The notes: generated by a model from the letters alone, not told the origin. A DNA stretch of 64,000 nucleotides from Aporrectodea caliginosa (GCA_020284085.1 JACEVL010000002.1:310001-374000), one strand, 5' to 3'; shown: positions 1-11,724, counted from the first letter of the stretch. Made by a program: numbers and translations.

Positions 1-1
1 T

Positions 2-1798
2 GACATAGAGAATCCGGAGAACTTTCGTCACCATGAACAGGGTCTCTCATCACAGAAGAACTTCCAGCGACAGGTCGTCAGCTTATCTGAAACCATCCGG
101 CAGATGGGCAATCCTTTCTTGGACGATTTTCCAGATCTGCTAACTCTTGATAGTCGCAACTGCACAGATGAGTCTGTGGTAATTACAGTGCACACCTTGG
201 AGGACGTAGGCAAGACTCAGTATAAGGACTTCGTTCAGAATGTGCTTGTTGCGCGAACCCACTCCATACATGACCCAATCAAGAGGAATTCCCTTGCACT
301 CTTCAAGAGAAACAAGTACAAAGCAACGTCTAAGGTGGGGAAGAAGATCAAAGTGCTTCAGAACAATGTGGCACTGTTTGGTCAGCTGTATAATATACAT
401 ATTATTATATCTATGCAGAACCGGGATGGCGATTTGGAGGAATTTTTCGCACATGAGATACAGTCCTTCCCTCCTTCCCTCTCAGACTTCGGCCAGCTTC
501 ATTTACCTGGCAATAAGTCTGACTTGCTGCAATGTCTTGAGCAACCTGGGCAGTCAGAGCCACCTTCAGCGTGCGACTGCAAAGTACTGGATGGTGCTGT
601 CATCGTCCACTGTCTGCCCACTACCAGTGTCGGCTCCTTTCATCAATATGCAGACAAGGTATTTTTACCTTATCTTAAGAAGCAGCTGCAGGATACTTCA
701 AGGTTGGATATTATCTGGGACACGTACATTCCAGACAGTTTGAAGGAGTCTACCAGGGAAAAGAGAGGCGATGGTGTGCGCAGGAAAGTGTCTGGTCAGA
801 CCAAACTGCCGCGTAATTGGATGGACTTTCTTCGCGACTCGATGAACAAGAAGGAGTTGTTTGCCTTTTTGTCTTCAAAGGTTGTAGAGTTCAACTGGCC
901 ACCAGACAAAGCCGTCTATGTTACATCAGGGAAAGCTGTATCATCCATTGGTTCCACCATCCCCATGCAAAACTGCAATCATGAAGAGGCAGACACCAGG
1001 ATTGTTGTTCATATAGTGCATGCACTGGAGCAAGGGGCAAAGACTTTCCATGTGCGTACTGTTGACACAGATGTTGTAGTTATCCTTGTTGGCACATTCT
1101 ATGATCTGATAGTAACCCAACCTCTGATCGATATCTGGGTAGCCTTTGGCATGGGCAAGAATTACAGGTTTTACCACATCAACACCATCTGTGCAAGCCT
1201 GGGGGAGCAACAATCACGAGCATTACCTGTGTTTCACTCATTTTCGGGGTGTGATACAACATCTGCCTTCAGAGGTAAGAGGAAAAAGTCGGTTTGGCAG
1301 GCATGGCAGGCATATAAAGAAGTTACTGATACTTTGTGTATCTGGCCAGTCATCCATTCCAGCGCCTGGATGTCGACGCTGATTCATTCCAGAGACTCGA
1401 AAGACTTACTGTCGTTCTCTATGACAGAACCAGTCATTTGTCCACGGTCAACGAGACCAGAAGAGAACTCTTCTGTCAGAAGAATCGAGCAATGGACAAA
1501 CTGCCACCCACCAGGGATGCGTTACTTCAGCATGCATATCCGACGGGCAGTTTATCAAGCAGGAATCTGGACGACCAGCACACAAACACAACAAGTGGTT
1601 CCTTCTGCACAGGATTACGCATGGAACAAAGTTTCAGATAAATGGTTACCAATCTGGATGACAATTCCAGAGGTTTCCCGATCATGCAGGGAATTGTTCA
1701 AATGCTCCTGCAAAAGAGACTGCTCCAACTGCAAATGTGGAAAAGCAAGTCTGGATTGTTCCCCACTGTGCAAGTGCAACTGTAGTCATACTAAATAG
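2..1798 (+). pseudogene. Mobile-element protein, PIN/FEN1-like core with C-terminal CXC cluster, frameshifted
   Basis: The frame is open to the left edge, so the N-terminus lies outside the window; the ATG at 104 is internal. The protein belongs to a repetitive family that I recall from cnidarian and other marine invertebrate genomes. Three acidic motifs occur in order: HEEAD (nt 980-994), VDTDVVV (from 1061) and SGCDTT (from 1244). Their order and form recall the EAEA, ED-D and GCD motifs of FEN1/XPG nucleases, so a PIN-like nuclease fold is inferred. The C-terminus (about 1690-1790) is a Cys-rich CXC-type cluster like tesmin/TSO1 DNA-binding motifs. Between about 1325 and 1543 the conserved reading (HPFQRLDVDADSFQRLERL, then LYDRTSHLS) is in another frame. 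It returns to the first frame at RRAVYQAGIW. Two compensating shifts thus scramble about 70 residues, so this copy is probably dead. The exact biochemical role of the family is not known to me. Confidence 0.7.
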
Positions 1799-1995
1799 AA
1801 CTTTGCAATCTTTATGTTACTGCAGTAAGCATCACAGAACAATGACACATCGTTTAATGAAAACTTAGCATTTCTCCCTTTAAAGAACGTGTCCGGTTTT
1901 ACAGACCTCTGCCACATAGAAACAAGGCTGTTAAATGTAAGACAATCTGAGGTTATTTTAAGGTGAGAAAGGTAAATTTTTATAGGAAAATGTTT

Positions 1996-2560
1996 GAAAA
2001 TGGCTAAAACTCAGCCAAATGCTGTTTTATTTTGGTGATTCTGTGTAATGGTCATTTTTCCTTGATTTTGACCTTTTGACCTTGAAATGACCTTGGGTTA
2101 ATTTCAAGGTCAAAGGTCAAAATCAACAGAGAACTGCCATAACTCTGACTCTTCCAGATTGAACAAAATGTCTGGAAATGTCTAAAACTCAGCCAAATGT
2201 TGTGTTATTTTGATGATTCTGTGTTGTGGTCATTTTCCCTTGATTTTGACCTTTTGACCTTGAAATGACCTTGGGTTAATTTCAAGGCCAAATGTCGAAA
2301 TCAATGCAGAACTGCCATAACTAAGAATTATCCAGATGAAGAAAAATTTGGCCTACTTATTGCCAATTTTCTCTTGATTTTGACCTTTTGACCTTGAAAT
2401 GACCTTGAATTATGTTAGCCTTCTAGTTCTATGTCTTTCTATGATGTAGCTCTTACTGGTCCGATCAAATGGGTAAAAGAATGACCCAAATAGAATAATA
2501 TTTAGCTGAGTTGTGGCCTTTTCCCTTGAGTTTGACCTTTTGACCTTGGTTTTTTGTGTT
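1996..2560. repeat. Degenerate tandem repeat rich in AGGTCA half-sites
   Basis: Blocks containing CTTGATTTTGACC recur at 2061, 2239, 2373 and, diverged, 2525. The first two units are offset by about 178 bp, and the flanking CTAAAACTCAGCC also recurs at 2004 and 2182. Each unit contains TGACCTTTTGACCT and TGACCTTGAAATGACCT. It directly follows the mobile-element ORF and is probably its 3' region. No gene is visible. Confidence 0.7.
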
Positions 2561-2995
2561 TTACATAAAAACGCTTAAAAATTTCAGAGGGCTCCTACTC
2601 CAACTTTACTCAGTAGACCATAACGGATCTTCATGCCAAATTTGGTGCTTTTATCCGCCCGGTAACGATAACGTTGAAATTCAGCGCTAAGCCACTGGAC
2701 TAAAAGTGATAGTTCTTCTCTTTAGAAAACGAAAAATTGGAACAATCCACATAACTGGTGGGTGCCTAACTGTGGGCATCATGGGTTATAGATGTTTATA
2801 AGAGGAAAGCCATCAGATTTAGTTATAATATCTGGATGTCTTATTCATGAATAGGATGTTCATCCATATCAATCAAAAATTTATTGTGGCAGGAGTAGGC
2901 GACCCACATAAACCTTTTTGGTGAGCGCGTTGCCATGAATTTTGCCTAACTCATCACAGGAAACCATATCACATGCTATTATTTGCCAATCTTTT

Positions 2996-3440
2996 TATCC
3001 ATCTAGTTTAACTTGCGGGAATCTTGATTGCTTGCTTGCTTGCTTGATTGCTTGATTTAGCCACAGGCTAAATTGTCAAATCTTGCGACGACTAGTTCGA
3101 TCACTTACAATCATTCAATCGTCGTGAAACTTGGCAGATAGACTCGCCCTCGCACACACTTCATTCTATCAAAATTTCAGCTCCCCAAAAGAGGCAAGCT
3201 TATAGAATCGGGGACTAAACTTTTCGAATCGGGGAATCCCCTTTTCCGATACGGAGCGTTGCGATTGGCCAGCGTTCTGATTGGCTGCAACAATAATGGG
3301 CGCGGTGCATCATTAATCGTGCTATGTTGTAAAATGAACGCGGACTATATATTTGTAGAGGTAACTGCTTCATAAGACGGATTATAGGATACTAGATGGA
3401 TATAGTAAAAAACTTTGTTTTTACTATTGGCTGTATTTTA
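2996..3440. mobile_element. Arm A-specific insert with 12-bp terminal inverted repeats
   Basis: Arm B reads straight from ...CCAATCTTTTT to ACTAGTTACAG. Arm A has about 0.44 kb extra at that point. The insert contains a perfect 12-bp inverted pair, TATCCATCTAGT (2996-3007) and ACTAGATGGATA (3391-3402), with about 40 further bases before homology resumes. A TTA duplication at the borders is possible. No coding region is seen and the family is not recognised. A deletion in arm B is the alternative. Confidence 0.45.
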
Positions 3441-3487
3441 TTACTAGTTACAGTCTTCTGTCTAAGCTGAGGTGTGGGGCAGCAGTA

Positions 3488-3564
3488 ATTCAGAGGTGCT
3501 ATTCCAGTTCGACTATCACGGACGTGACGTCCGTGATGGTCGAACCGGAACAGCAACTCTGAAT
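3488..3564. repeat. 77-bp imperfect palindrome, arm A copy
   Basis: ATTCAGAG at the left pairs with CTCTGAAT at the right, and TATCACGGACGT pairs with ACGTCCGTGAT near the centre. Nearly the whole 77 bases can fold into one hairpin with a few mismatches. The other arm carries the same structure at 35039-35115. Confidence 0.8.
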
Positions 3565-4227
3565 GGCAAGAAAATGTTTTCAAAACAAGAAAAAGGTACA
3601 TTTGTATACACATGTCATGCCAACATTGTTGTTGTTAGGTATCAGACAACAATGTAGCATGTTCCAGCGGTATCAATACTGTAAAACCTGTGAAAAAATG
3701 CTCAGGCACGTCAAAGGTTGCCATGACACATTGCGATGGGATCGAGCAATACATTCCTCTCATTAGTCAGGATCATTGTTTTTTATTTTTTGAAGAAAAA
3801 CACTACCAAAAAATGTGTCAGGTGCCTCAAGATACTTCAGGTGAACTGTTTTGAAAGTTTTCATACCTTTAAATAAACTGGTTTTCAATGTCAAATATCA
3901 TTAAAAGCTTGTCATTTCTGTTTTAATACCATCAATATACAACACATATCTAAGGGCCATCTCAAAATTCCACCTAAAAGGCATAGTGGGTAAATACAGG
4001 TTAACTAGGACAGCAGTGGCAGGGCAGGAGCAATAATTGCTTATTAGGACACGCGTTATAGTGCCACAGACTAACAGTCTAACAGTCAGTAGATGTAAGA
4101 TCCCTAATTGCGGTCTTTTTTCTTACTTACTGCCTTCCTGAGTATTGTCTTACGCGTTACATGGCGTCACGCAATAGTTTTCATGTACTGCTGATGAACG
4201 TAATGGGCTAACCCTTGCACCTATCTA

Positions 4228-5692
4228 ATTAATGACCAATCTCCAACCTTTCCTTTCTATCTAAATTAACTGAACGAATTGTCCTTGCCAGGCAAAACGA
4301 CTACCTCTCTTCTAACTCGTTCCTCAACCTCCACCGATCTGGCTTCACTAAGCACCACTCCACAGAGACTTTCACTGCTCTATCTTGGTTCCAGCCTCTC
4401 TGTACAATGAACTCGTCTCTGCCGTAGTCACTGTTCGCAACCCCTCCCGCTCTGCTGTGGTGTCCCCAAGGCTCCGTCCTGGGTCCACTTCATTCTATGT
4501 ACCACACCATTAAACCATCTCATAGCATCCTCCTCTGTTGACCACCATCTCTACGCAGACGACACCCAACTCAACATATCATTCTGCCCAAGCTCTTTTT
4601 CCACCTCCAGTGCAAAACTACTCACTGTGGTTGCCCTAGTCTCTAAATGAATGTCGTCCAACCTCCTGTGCCTCAACCCTTCCAAAACAGAATTCATCAT
4701 CCTAGGCCTTCTTGACCAAATAAAGATAATCCCTGACCTTGCAATACACCTATCCACTAACTCTTCATCTCTTACCTTCACCTCTGATGCCCCTCTCCGC
4801 AATCTTGGTGTTACTTTTGATCCACCTCTCTCCGTCTCTAATCACATCTCCAACCTCTCGCGCTCCTGCTTCATGCACATTCGTGACCTCCGCCGCATCC
4901 GACCCATGCTCGACTTCAGAACTGCCCCCACCATTGCTACCTCCATTGTCCGCTCAAAGCTCTACTATTGCAATTCCCTCTTTCTCAACCTTCAAGCAAC
5001 CCAACTAAAGCGTCTGCAGCTCATCCAAAACCTACTATCCAGAACCGTCACCAGAACGCCCAAGCATCATCAAATCCTCCCATCCTCAAATCACTCCATT
5101 GGTTAAAAATCCCAAAGCGAATTCACTTCAAAGTCCTCTCGGTAACCTACAACTCCCTGCAATACTCCCAGCCCAGATATCTCCGCGAACTCTTCACCAT
5201 CCAGCAAGCCCGTTCTACCCGATCACCCTCCGTTCTCATTCTTTGTCGACCCCCGGTCACTACGCATCTCAAGTTTTCCAACCCAGCCATATCCAACACT
5301 GCACCACGTCTCTGGAACGATCTACCTCCTGAATTCCGCACTTTTTCTGTTCCTCCACTATCATTGTTAATCATCCACCATCATCTGCCTCAGGCTCCTC
5401 TATCCATCGCAACCAAGGCTTTCCACTCGAAACTAAAAGTCTCTCCTTTTCAAGAACTCTTACCCTGACTCGTCTGATCCTCTACCTTCCAGTCCTCGAC
5501 CTAAAAGACACCCACCTTAACATCTGCTATGCCCTCTCTGATCCTCTGGAAACCGGACTCGGACCTCCCTCGGACTACTTTTTTGAACATCCCCACTGAC
5601 TAGACACAGCGCTCGTGAATAAGCTGGTGCCCTGCGCTTGGCTTTCGAGTGGCGCTTTAGAAGTTTGGAGATTACGATTACAATTACGATAG
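4228..5692 (+). mobile_element. CR1/L2-like LINE remnant, 5'-truncated, arm A
   Basis: Degenerate reverse transcriptase can be read in shifting frames: LTERIVLARLNDYL (about 4268), SGFTKHHSTET (about 4340), LYADDTQL (about 4549) and NLLCLNPSKTEFI (about 4657). The C-terminal block RYLRELFTIQQARSTRS follows (about 5178), then APRLWNDLPPEFR. It ends with GGCGCTTTAGAAGTTTGGAG and a GATTACGATTAC-type 3' tail near 5665-5690. The same element lies in arm B, where it is split by a newer LINE. The endonuclease domain is missing. It is non-functional. Confidence 0.85.
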
Positions 5693-6186
5693 AGCTAATT
5701 AACCATCAATCATCTATTACAATTATAGACTCTAACATAACCAGCAAGTTATCGAAGCGTGTTAAACTCTCTAAGCTATCTAAAACTGTAAATGGTTTTG
5801 TTTCTGTTAGTTTTATTTGTATATGTTTATCGAAGTGGATGCATGGCCTCCGCTGCCATATAAAAACCACGTTTATAAATCAGATAGTGTACAGTTGCCC
5901 TTGTTGACTACCGACGTTTCTTTGGATATAGTTATCGTTCTTTCTCAACATTTCTTAACAAACACTGGTCACGGTTGTGTATTAAATTATTAATGGTGGC
6001 CATTCTTTGATTTGACTTTCATTTCTGTAAAAAAACTTGGCACTTTGTTTTTCGTTTCTATTAACTTGGTGCTTTCTCTTTCTGCTGTGGATTCGCTAGG
6101 TGCTTGCTACATGATAGTTCTAATACTCATTAATGGCGATATAGAAGTCATTGCATCAATTGCAATATACATGTAAGCCTTGTAAG
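5693..6186. other. Non-coding duplicated sequence
   Basis: The segment matches the inverted copy at about 28981-29490. I see no exon, promoter or repeat boundary in it. Confidence 0.5.
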
Positions 6187-6424
6187 GTCTACAGCAGTGG
6201 TGCACAACCTTTTTCAGCCAAGGGCCACTAATCGATTTTTTAAACTCTTCGGGGGCCAAACAAGTGTGACAACTCAGCCTATGTAAGATGAATGTGCGTC
6301 AAATTTATGAAGCTGAAGTGCGCAGTAAAACACAAGTTAAAGTAAACGTAAAGAGTCATATAGAAGGGGGACTTAAGTACTTCTATGTTACCACAAACTG
6401 ATAGTTTTCAATGACCACAGTGTG

Positions 6425-7490
6425 CAAGCTGGTTGCATCTCTGCGGCTCTGCCACCAGCTTAGAGATGTCAGGTTCAGTGTTTGTAGTTGACAGACGCAG
6501 AACTTCTTCAAGATAGCCGGCAGTTAGGTGATTCCGTGTGCTGCTTTGTTCAGCTTCATTTTCACGATAGGTGCTTCCAAACATGCTTGATGAACAAGAG
6601 CATTGTCCTTCATATTAACAAATTTCGCTGGAAGAGACTTGTAACACTCAAGCAAAATTTAGTCTCTGAAAACAGCACGCATTGCATGACTGGAGATCAA
6701 TAAGTTCCAACTGGTAATCTGGCAGTGGCGTAACGAAGGGTTTCAGCGCCCGGGGCAAGGGTTGATGACTGCGCCCCCTTTTAATTGTCTTGTTGACTTT
6801 TAATCGTCCTTTTCATAGTACTGTGTACCACTGTAAGCTAATTTTGCACCCCTCTGTTGCTGCGCCCGGGGGCGGCTGCCCCCCTCTGCTCCCCCTTCGT
6901 TACGCCACTGTAATCTGGTGACACGTCATCCACTGGAACAGCAAAGGGATCTGCAAAGATTTGCACCTGCTGTCTGCACAGTTCAAAGTCTTGAAAACGA
7001 CAGTTGAAAGAATGGATCAGAGCCTCCAGCTTCCCAACATAATTCTGGGTATCAATGTCCTGGTTTTTCTGCAGCATTGACTGGAAAGTAGGAAAGTGAA
7101 TAAAATTTCATGAACCTGTTTGCTGTTGGAACAACTTCATTTTCGTCCTGAATGCTGAGACATGATTGGCGAGATGACAAACAAGTTGGTTGTCGCCTTG
7201 CAATTTCAGGTTAAAGATCATTCAGGTGTTGTTTCAACTTTCAAGTCGACAAGGAAGGTCAAATCAGCTTGCCATGCTTTGTCAGAGAGTGATGGAAGTT
7301 CAGCGTTTTTCTTCTTGTTTCTCATGAATTCTATGACCTCGTCAATTAAGTCCCAGAATCTTCTCAGGATTTTCCCTAGACTCAGCCACCGTACTTCACA
7401 ATAATAGAGCAGGTCACCATGTTCTGACTCATTTCATCCAGAAGGCCTCGAAACTGACGGTGGTTGAGCCCACGTGATTTTATGATGGCG
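6425..7490 (-). pseudogene. hAT transposase pseudogene (GTF2IRD2/ZBED-like lineage)
   Basis: Reading down from about 7490 on the minus strand, these conserved blocks appear in order, in different frames: SRGLNHRQF, LLDEM, DLLYYCEVRWLSLGKIL (about 7410), LKLQGDNQLVCHLANHVSAF (about 7205), CRFQDFELCRQQVQIFADPF (about 7000), YQLELIDLQ (about 6712), and a tail including AGYLEEVLRLSTTNTEPDIS. VRWLS and LELIDLQ are typical of hAT transposases related to the domesticated GTF2IRD2 and ZBED genes. Stops, frameshifts and the MITE between PDY and QLEL show that it is dead. The element carried its own transposase, so it was originally autonomous. Confidence 0.85.
6715..6918. mobile_element. Nested hAT-type MITE in the transposase
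   Basis: The 188-bp element at 6723-6910 begins CAGTGGCGTAACGAAGG and ends CCTTCGTTACGCCACTG, a perfect 17-bp inverted pair. It is flanked by TAATCTGG at 6715-6722 and 6911-6918. Removing it rejoins the transposase frame at the DY-QLEL block. No coding capacity. Confidence 0.93.
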
Positions 7491-7998
7491 GCGAAAGTTG
7501 TGTGCTTGTGGCTGAAATTAAAGTGTGCGCCAATGTAGACTTAAACTTACTTAGTATCGTTTATTTAACGACGCCGTCATATCGACGATGATGGGCGTTA
7601 AAGTCAGTTTCGGCTCTTAAATAATTGTTTTTCCTGGTGGTCATCGCGGGCCACATGACGACCCGTCGCGGGCCGGATGTGGCCCGCGGGCCGGACGTTG
7701 TGCACCACTGGTCTACAGTGTATACGTGTAAAGAAGTGGGCTACTCAGCCTATCGTCTTCCTTCTACCGCAGTCTGTATTGTTTGATTATAGGGCCTCCC
7801 TGCTTGGTGTGGAGAGCTGACGATGAGTTTTTTCTTGAAGTTGCGCTTTGCAAATTAATTGTTGGCCTGTATTTGCACTTTGCTACATCTTGTGAGATTT
7901 AACGCAAAATAGGCTCGACCTACTTAACATGTGTAGACTGTACTGACTTTGCCTTTATTTAGACCTATTCGATTGTCCTACTACAGCATATTCCTTCT

Positions 7999-8122
<124 letters not shown>

Positions 8123-9826
8123 TAAATAACTTCTATAGCGCCGGTATTTGCATCACAAGTCATCAACCGGTGGTGCACCAAAGAGAACCAAAGAGTGCGC
8201 ACTATCTGTGGAAAACATATTGGCCTAAAGTTAGGTCCATAATAAAATGCTACAATCGTAATAAAAACGGCATCCATATGTAGGCTACTATACTGCATGA
8301 ATTGAGTCCATGAGCGCTATAAATTCAGGTAGAACATAAACTATGCATTCAGACTGAGGTAACATTGACTGTATAGTCATCAATCAGCAGAGTCTAATAA
8401 AAGGCTTCTTACTTTTACAGTTCTGTACGTATGTATGTGTGTGAGTAAGTATGAGAACATTATAAAGCGTTAGTTGCGATAAAGACTCAGGGCAGTATAG
8501 AGATGCACTAGACAGATGTTTGCTTGCACATAATATATCAAAAATAAGCGCCTTCAAATGTGTCTGCATAATCATAATATATAGTTAATGTACATTTGTA
8601 GGCTACATAATAATGTATATTTGTTGGTGACATATGAATGCAGCGATGTGCATCGGCCAACATGTAGGGCCTATATATGCGCATTGGCTGAACCCATATT
8701 GGGGTCTAGATATTATAGTATCATATAAATTATTCTCTTGGTCTGTGTGTACAATGTACATCCATTATATATCTATAAAGCTCTGAGTGATTTAATGCAC
8801 TGAGATCTGTGATTGACGTTTGCCTCTGACAAGACGTCACTTGCTCCCATAAGAATTACAATCACCAAAAGGCAACCAGACATGTTTATCACTTATACAG
8901 ACAATTGAGTCATTTCTGTCTTAAACCCAGTCAAATGGATACAAGTGCAGGATCTTTCTTGTCGCTCAGGCGCAGAATATCTATGTCTGTTATAGGACAC
9001 CAGCAACTGATTCCCTAGTCGACTCAGCCGAATATGAAGAATATATATATACAATACACTGACCTTCACTGTCGGTGGAAAGATGAGACGGCAAGGGAGA
9101 GGATTAGTCACCCCTCATATGCCGAGGCTGCAAAATTGAGGTCTATAACACCAATGGCTGACTCTCATGCTAGCTTGAAGTACTGCTATTTTCTTCTTTG
9201 ATCTTATGCTAGAACCACTGCAAGTTAACCTGGAATGCGAAATAGTCCATCCTACTTAGTTTCCTCATAAAAGCTGTGGTTGTGTCCACTGAGACTATAG
9301 CCTACTATCATCCAAACCATTCCACAAGTCTACGATTCTTGCACTGAAGAATCTTTGCCCTAATGTTGCTTTCGGTCTCTAAAATAACTAATAACTATAT
9401 CCTCTTGTTGTCGGGCGTTGATTCAAAGGACCTCTCCTACTGCACGTCCTCCCTCCCAGTGATACTCGAGATACATCTTCAAGCCATCTTCAGATGCACC
9501 TCGTCATATCTCTTAGATCGCCACGCTAGAACTTGAAAAGACACTTTGCAAATACATTCATAGGTACATCATGATGCGTAAAGCTTCTCTCATGATAGCA
9601 CATAGTTGGTAAGCTAATGCACGTGTTAGTCTTCTGGATGAACATTGGCATAGCGATGATTATGTTGTAGACTTTAAATATGTTTCAAGCATAGTATATT
9701 TGCATAAAATGGAATAGCTAGCTTTCAGCTGTTCTAATGAACAGTCGAAATTTACCTTCTGCTAAGCAATCAACCGTGTTTTCTTATACATCGTTAACCC
9801 ACATTTCGGACTAAAGATGTTTTCTA
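8123..9826. other. Non-coding duplicated sequence, arm A inner part
   Basis: The segment is collinear with the inverted copy 26874-28560. Short matching frames in both arms (8384-8575 / 28107-28298) are conserved only because the DNA is duplicated. No gene structure is visible. Confidence 0.6.
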
Positions 9827-9827
9827 N
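9827..9827. other. Single N: unresolved base at the arm A / retrotransposon junction
   Basis: One ambiguous base sits exactly where the inverted-repeat homology ends and the truncated gag-protease ORF begins. It may mark an assembly join or collapsed gap, so the contiguity of the two sides should not be assumed. Confidence 0.85.
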
Positions 9828-11545
9828 ACTATCGACTGTAATGCACCCGAGTCTCTCAGTAGCACCACATGACGCTGCGAACCCTGTCGTCCGTACACAA
9901 GCCCATCCTTAACAAACGGTCTATACTGCTGATTTATCGTTGGATTGCCCGACTGCACATCTACTAATCCAATGTTATTATCTGAATAATTTGTGTTCGC
10001 ACAGGCCAAATTTCTTGCTTTTAGCTTTTCGCAACTTGAAATGCTGTGCGATCTTGCATGACAATACGCACAAGTTACAGGAGTGCCAAACGCACCTGTA
10101 TAATTCCTTGCTGTATTCTTAGGGCTACCCCAAGAATTTTGACCTCCGCTTCGTTTCACATTAGCAGTGTCATTTGCCCATCCCTTTTCAAATTTCACTG
10201 GAGCTACATTAGCTTTCTTGAAAGGTTTGTACAGCAAATCATATTCATCAGCCATACGTGCTGCTTCAGAAAGTGTCGTTACTTTGCGTTCGATTATCCA
10301 ACGATGTAAATCCCCAGGCAGACAATTCACAAACTGTTCCAATTTGAAAATTTCCAAAGCCTTATCTAAATCAGACAATGCACCTTCTCCTTCCAGCCAA
10401 CTCTTAAATGGAATATTCAAACGATACGCAAAATTTGAATAAGTTTCAAGATTACCCTTCTGCAATTCCCGAAACCTTTTCCGATAGAACTCTGGCACTC
10501 GTGAATACGCCGTAAGCAAAGACTTCTTTACCACCTCATAGTCCTTACATTGTTCCAAAGAGAGCTCGCCGAAAATTTGTAAAGCCTTCCCCGTTAATTT
10601 CGTATGGATTAACGACGACCATTTATCTTTCGGAAATTGATGTAGCTCCATGGCTTTTTCAAACGATTGTAAATAATGCTCCAAATTTGTGTCGTCAAAC
10701 CGAGGTACAAATTTTACTGCCGATGCAATATTAAATTTCGGCGTATGCCCCGTTCTTTCTGCATTTTCCTCATTCAAACCCTGTGCTCCGTCCTCGAAGT
10801 AACCTCCTGTTAATCTTTCCAATGAACCTCCTAATTCCTTCATCTGCAATTGATGCTGTCTCTGTTTTTCTTTCTCTGCCAATTCCATTTGTAACTTTCT
10901 CTCATCTGCTTCTATCTGCATTCTTTTAGCCTCATTTTCCATAGACAACCTTGCTGTCAATGAATCACTCTCTACCCTCAACTTCCTTTCCAACATTTCT
11001 GCCTCCTCTTTCTTAACCTGTGCCTCCATCCGTAATTTCCTTTCTGTTGCTTCTGCCTCTTCTCTCTTAATCTGTGCCTCCTCCTTCTTAACCTGTATCC
11101 TCCTTTCTTCCTCTTCTTTCTTAGCTTCAAATTCTTTCTCAAGTCTTCGTGACTCTAATTCTGCTTGTTCCATCTTAAACTTAGCTTCTATTTGTGCCTG
11201 TTCCTTCTTAGCATCCGCTTCCATCTGTGTTTGTATTTTGAATTTCTCCAGCTCAAACTGTCTTTCCGCTTCTCGGTCTTCTTTTTGCTGTATACGTGCA
11301 ATTTCTGCCTGCTCGTTCTCCAATTTTAGTTTTAGAATTTCAGCTTGCACTCCCGACTCTTTTGATTTTGGAGACGCATTTGGCGACTTAATCAATTTTA
11401 ACAATGCTTTTTGCAATTGTAATTTTGTAAGACCTTTTACGTCTTGCCCAAATTTCTCCAATTCCTCCCTCAATTGCTCCTGTTTCATATCCAAAATGTC
11501 GTCCGTTGTCAACATTTTCCCCGCCTCTGGTGTCTCCATTTTCAA
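9828..11545 (-). CDS. Gag-protease polyprotein of a Ty3/Gypsy-like LTR retrotransposon, cut off in the protease
   Basis: The ATG at 11545 starts about 570 uninterrupted codons. Residues about 1-55 carry a short leader. Residues about 65-245 are a very charged, heptad-like KEEAE/RKLRME region, predicted to be one long coiled coil. Residues about 275-460 are a retrotransposon Gag fold (KFVPRFDDTNLEHYLQSFEK, then LTGKALQIFGELS and AARMADEYDLLYKPFKK). A zinc knuckle C-x2-C-x4-H-x4-C lies near residues 490-505. The last residues before the N read LLRDSGALQS, the active-site loop of a retropepsin (D-S-G-A), so protease follows gag in the same frame and is lost at 9827. Reverse transcriptase, integrase and the 3' LTR are absent. 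The open frame and neat LTR suggest a young insertion. Confidence 0.88.
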
Positions 11546-11702
11546 AATGGATAAATTTCAAAATTTTCTCGAGACACGCCCCTTAATTTCAAAATTTCTT
11601 CTCTGCCTCAAATATTCTCTTAACGTCGCGAAAATTTTCGACGAAACCTTAATTGTTGTATGTACTACCAACAAATGAGAATTTCAAACGTACGAGAAAA
11701 AA

Positions 11703-11722
11703 AATCCCGGCTAGAGCTCCCA
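11703..11722 (-). other. Probable tRNA primer-binding site
   Basis: Two bases inside the LTR, the minus strand reads TGGGAGCTCTAGCCGGGATT. It begins TGG as expected for a CCA-ended primer, and its complement looks like a tRNA acceptor plus T-stem (…CCCGGCTAGAGCTCCCA). The tRNA identity is not assigned. Confidence 0.6.
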
Positions 11723-11724
11723 TA

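Larger units (their letters stand above)
6187..7718. mobile_element. hAT-superfamily DNA transposon with 8-bp target duplication
   Basis: The element spans 6195-7710. It begins CAGTGGTGCACAAC and ends GTTGTGCACCACTG, a perfect inverted pair, and is flanked by GTCTACAG at 6187-6194 and 7711-7718. An 8-bp duplication and CAG/CTG ends are hAT hallmarks. Inside are a decayed transposase on the minus strand and a nested MITE at 6723-6910. The corresponding site in arm B has no element but keeps a footprint at 28960-28974. Confidence 0.92.

Noticed and set aside
8384..8575. Frame similar to one at 28107-28298, suggesting a conserved gene
   Set aside because: The similarity is explained by the inverted duplication, and non-coding flanks are equally similar.
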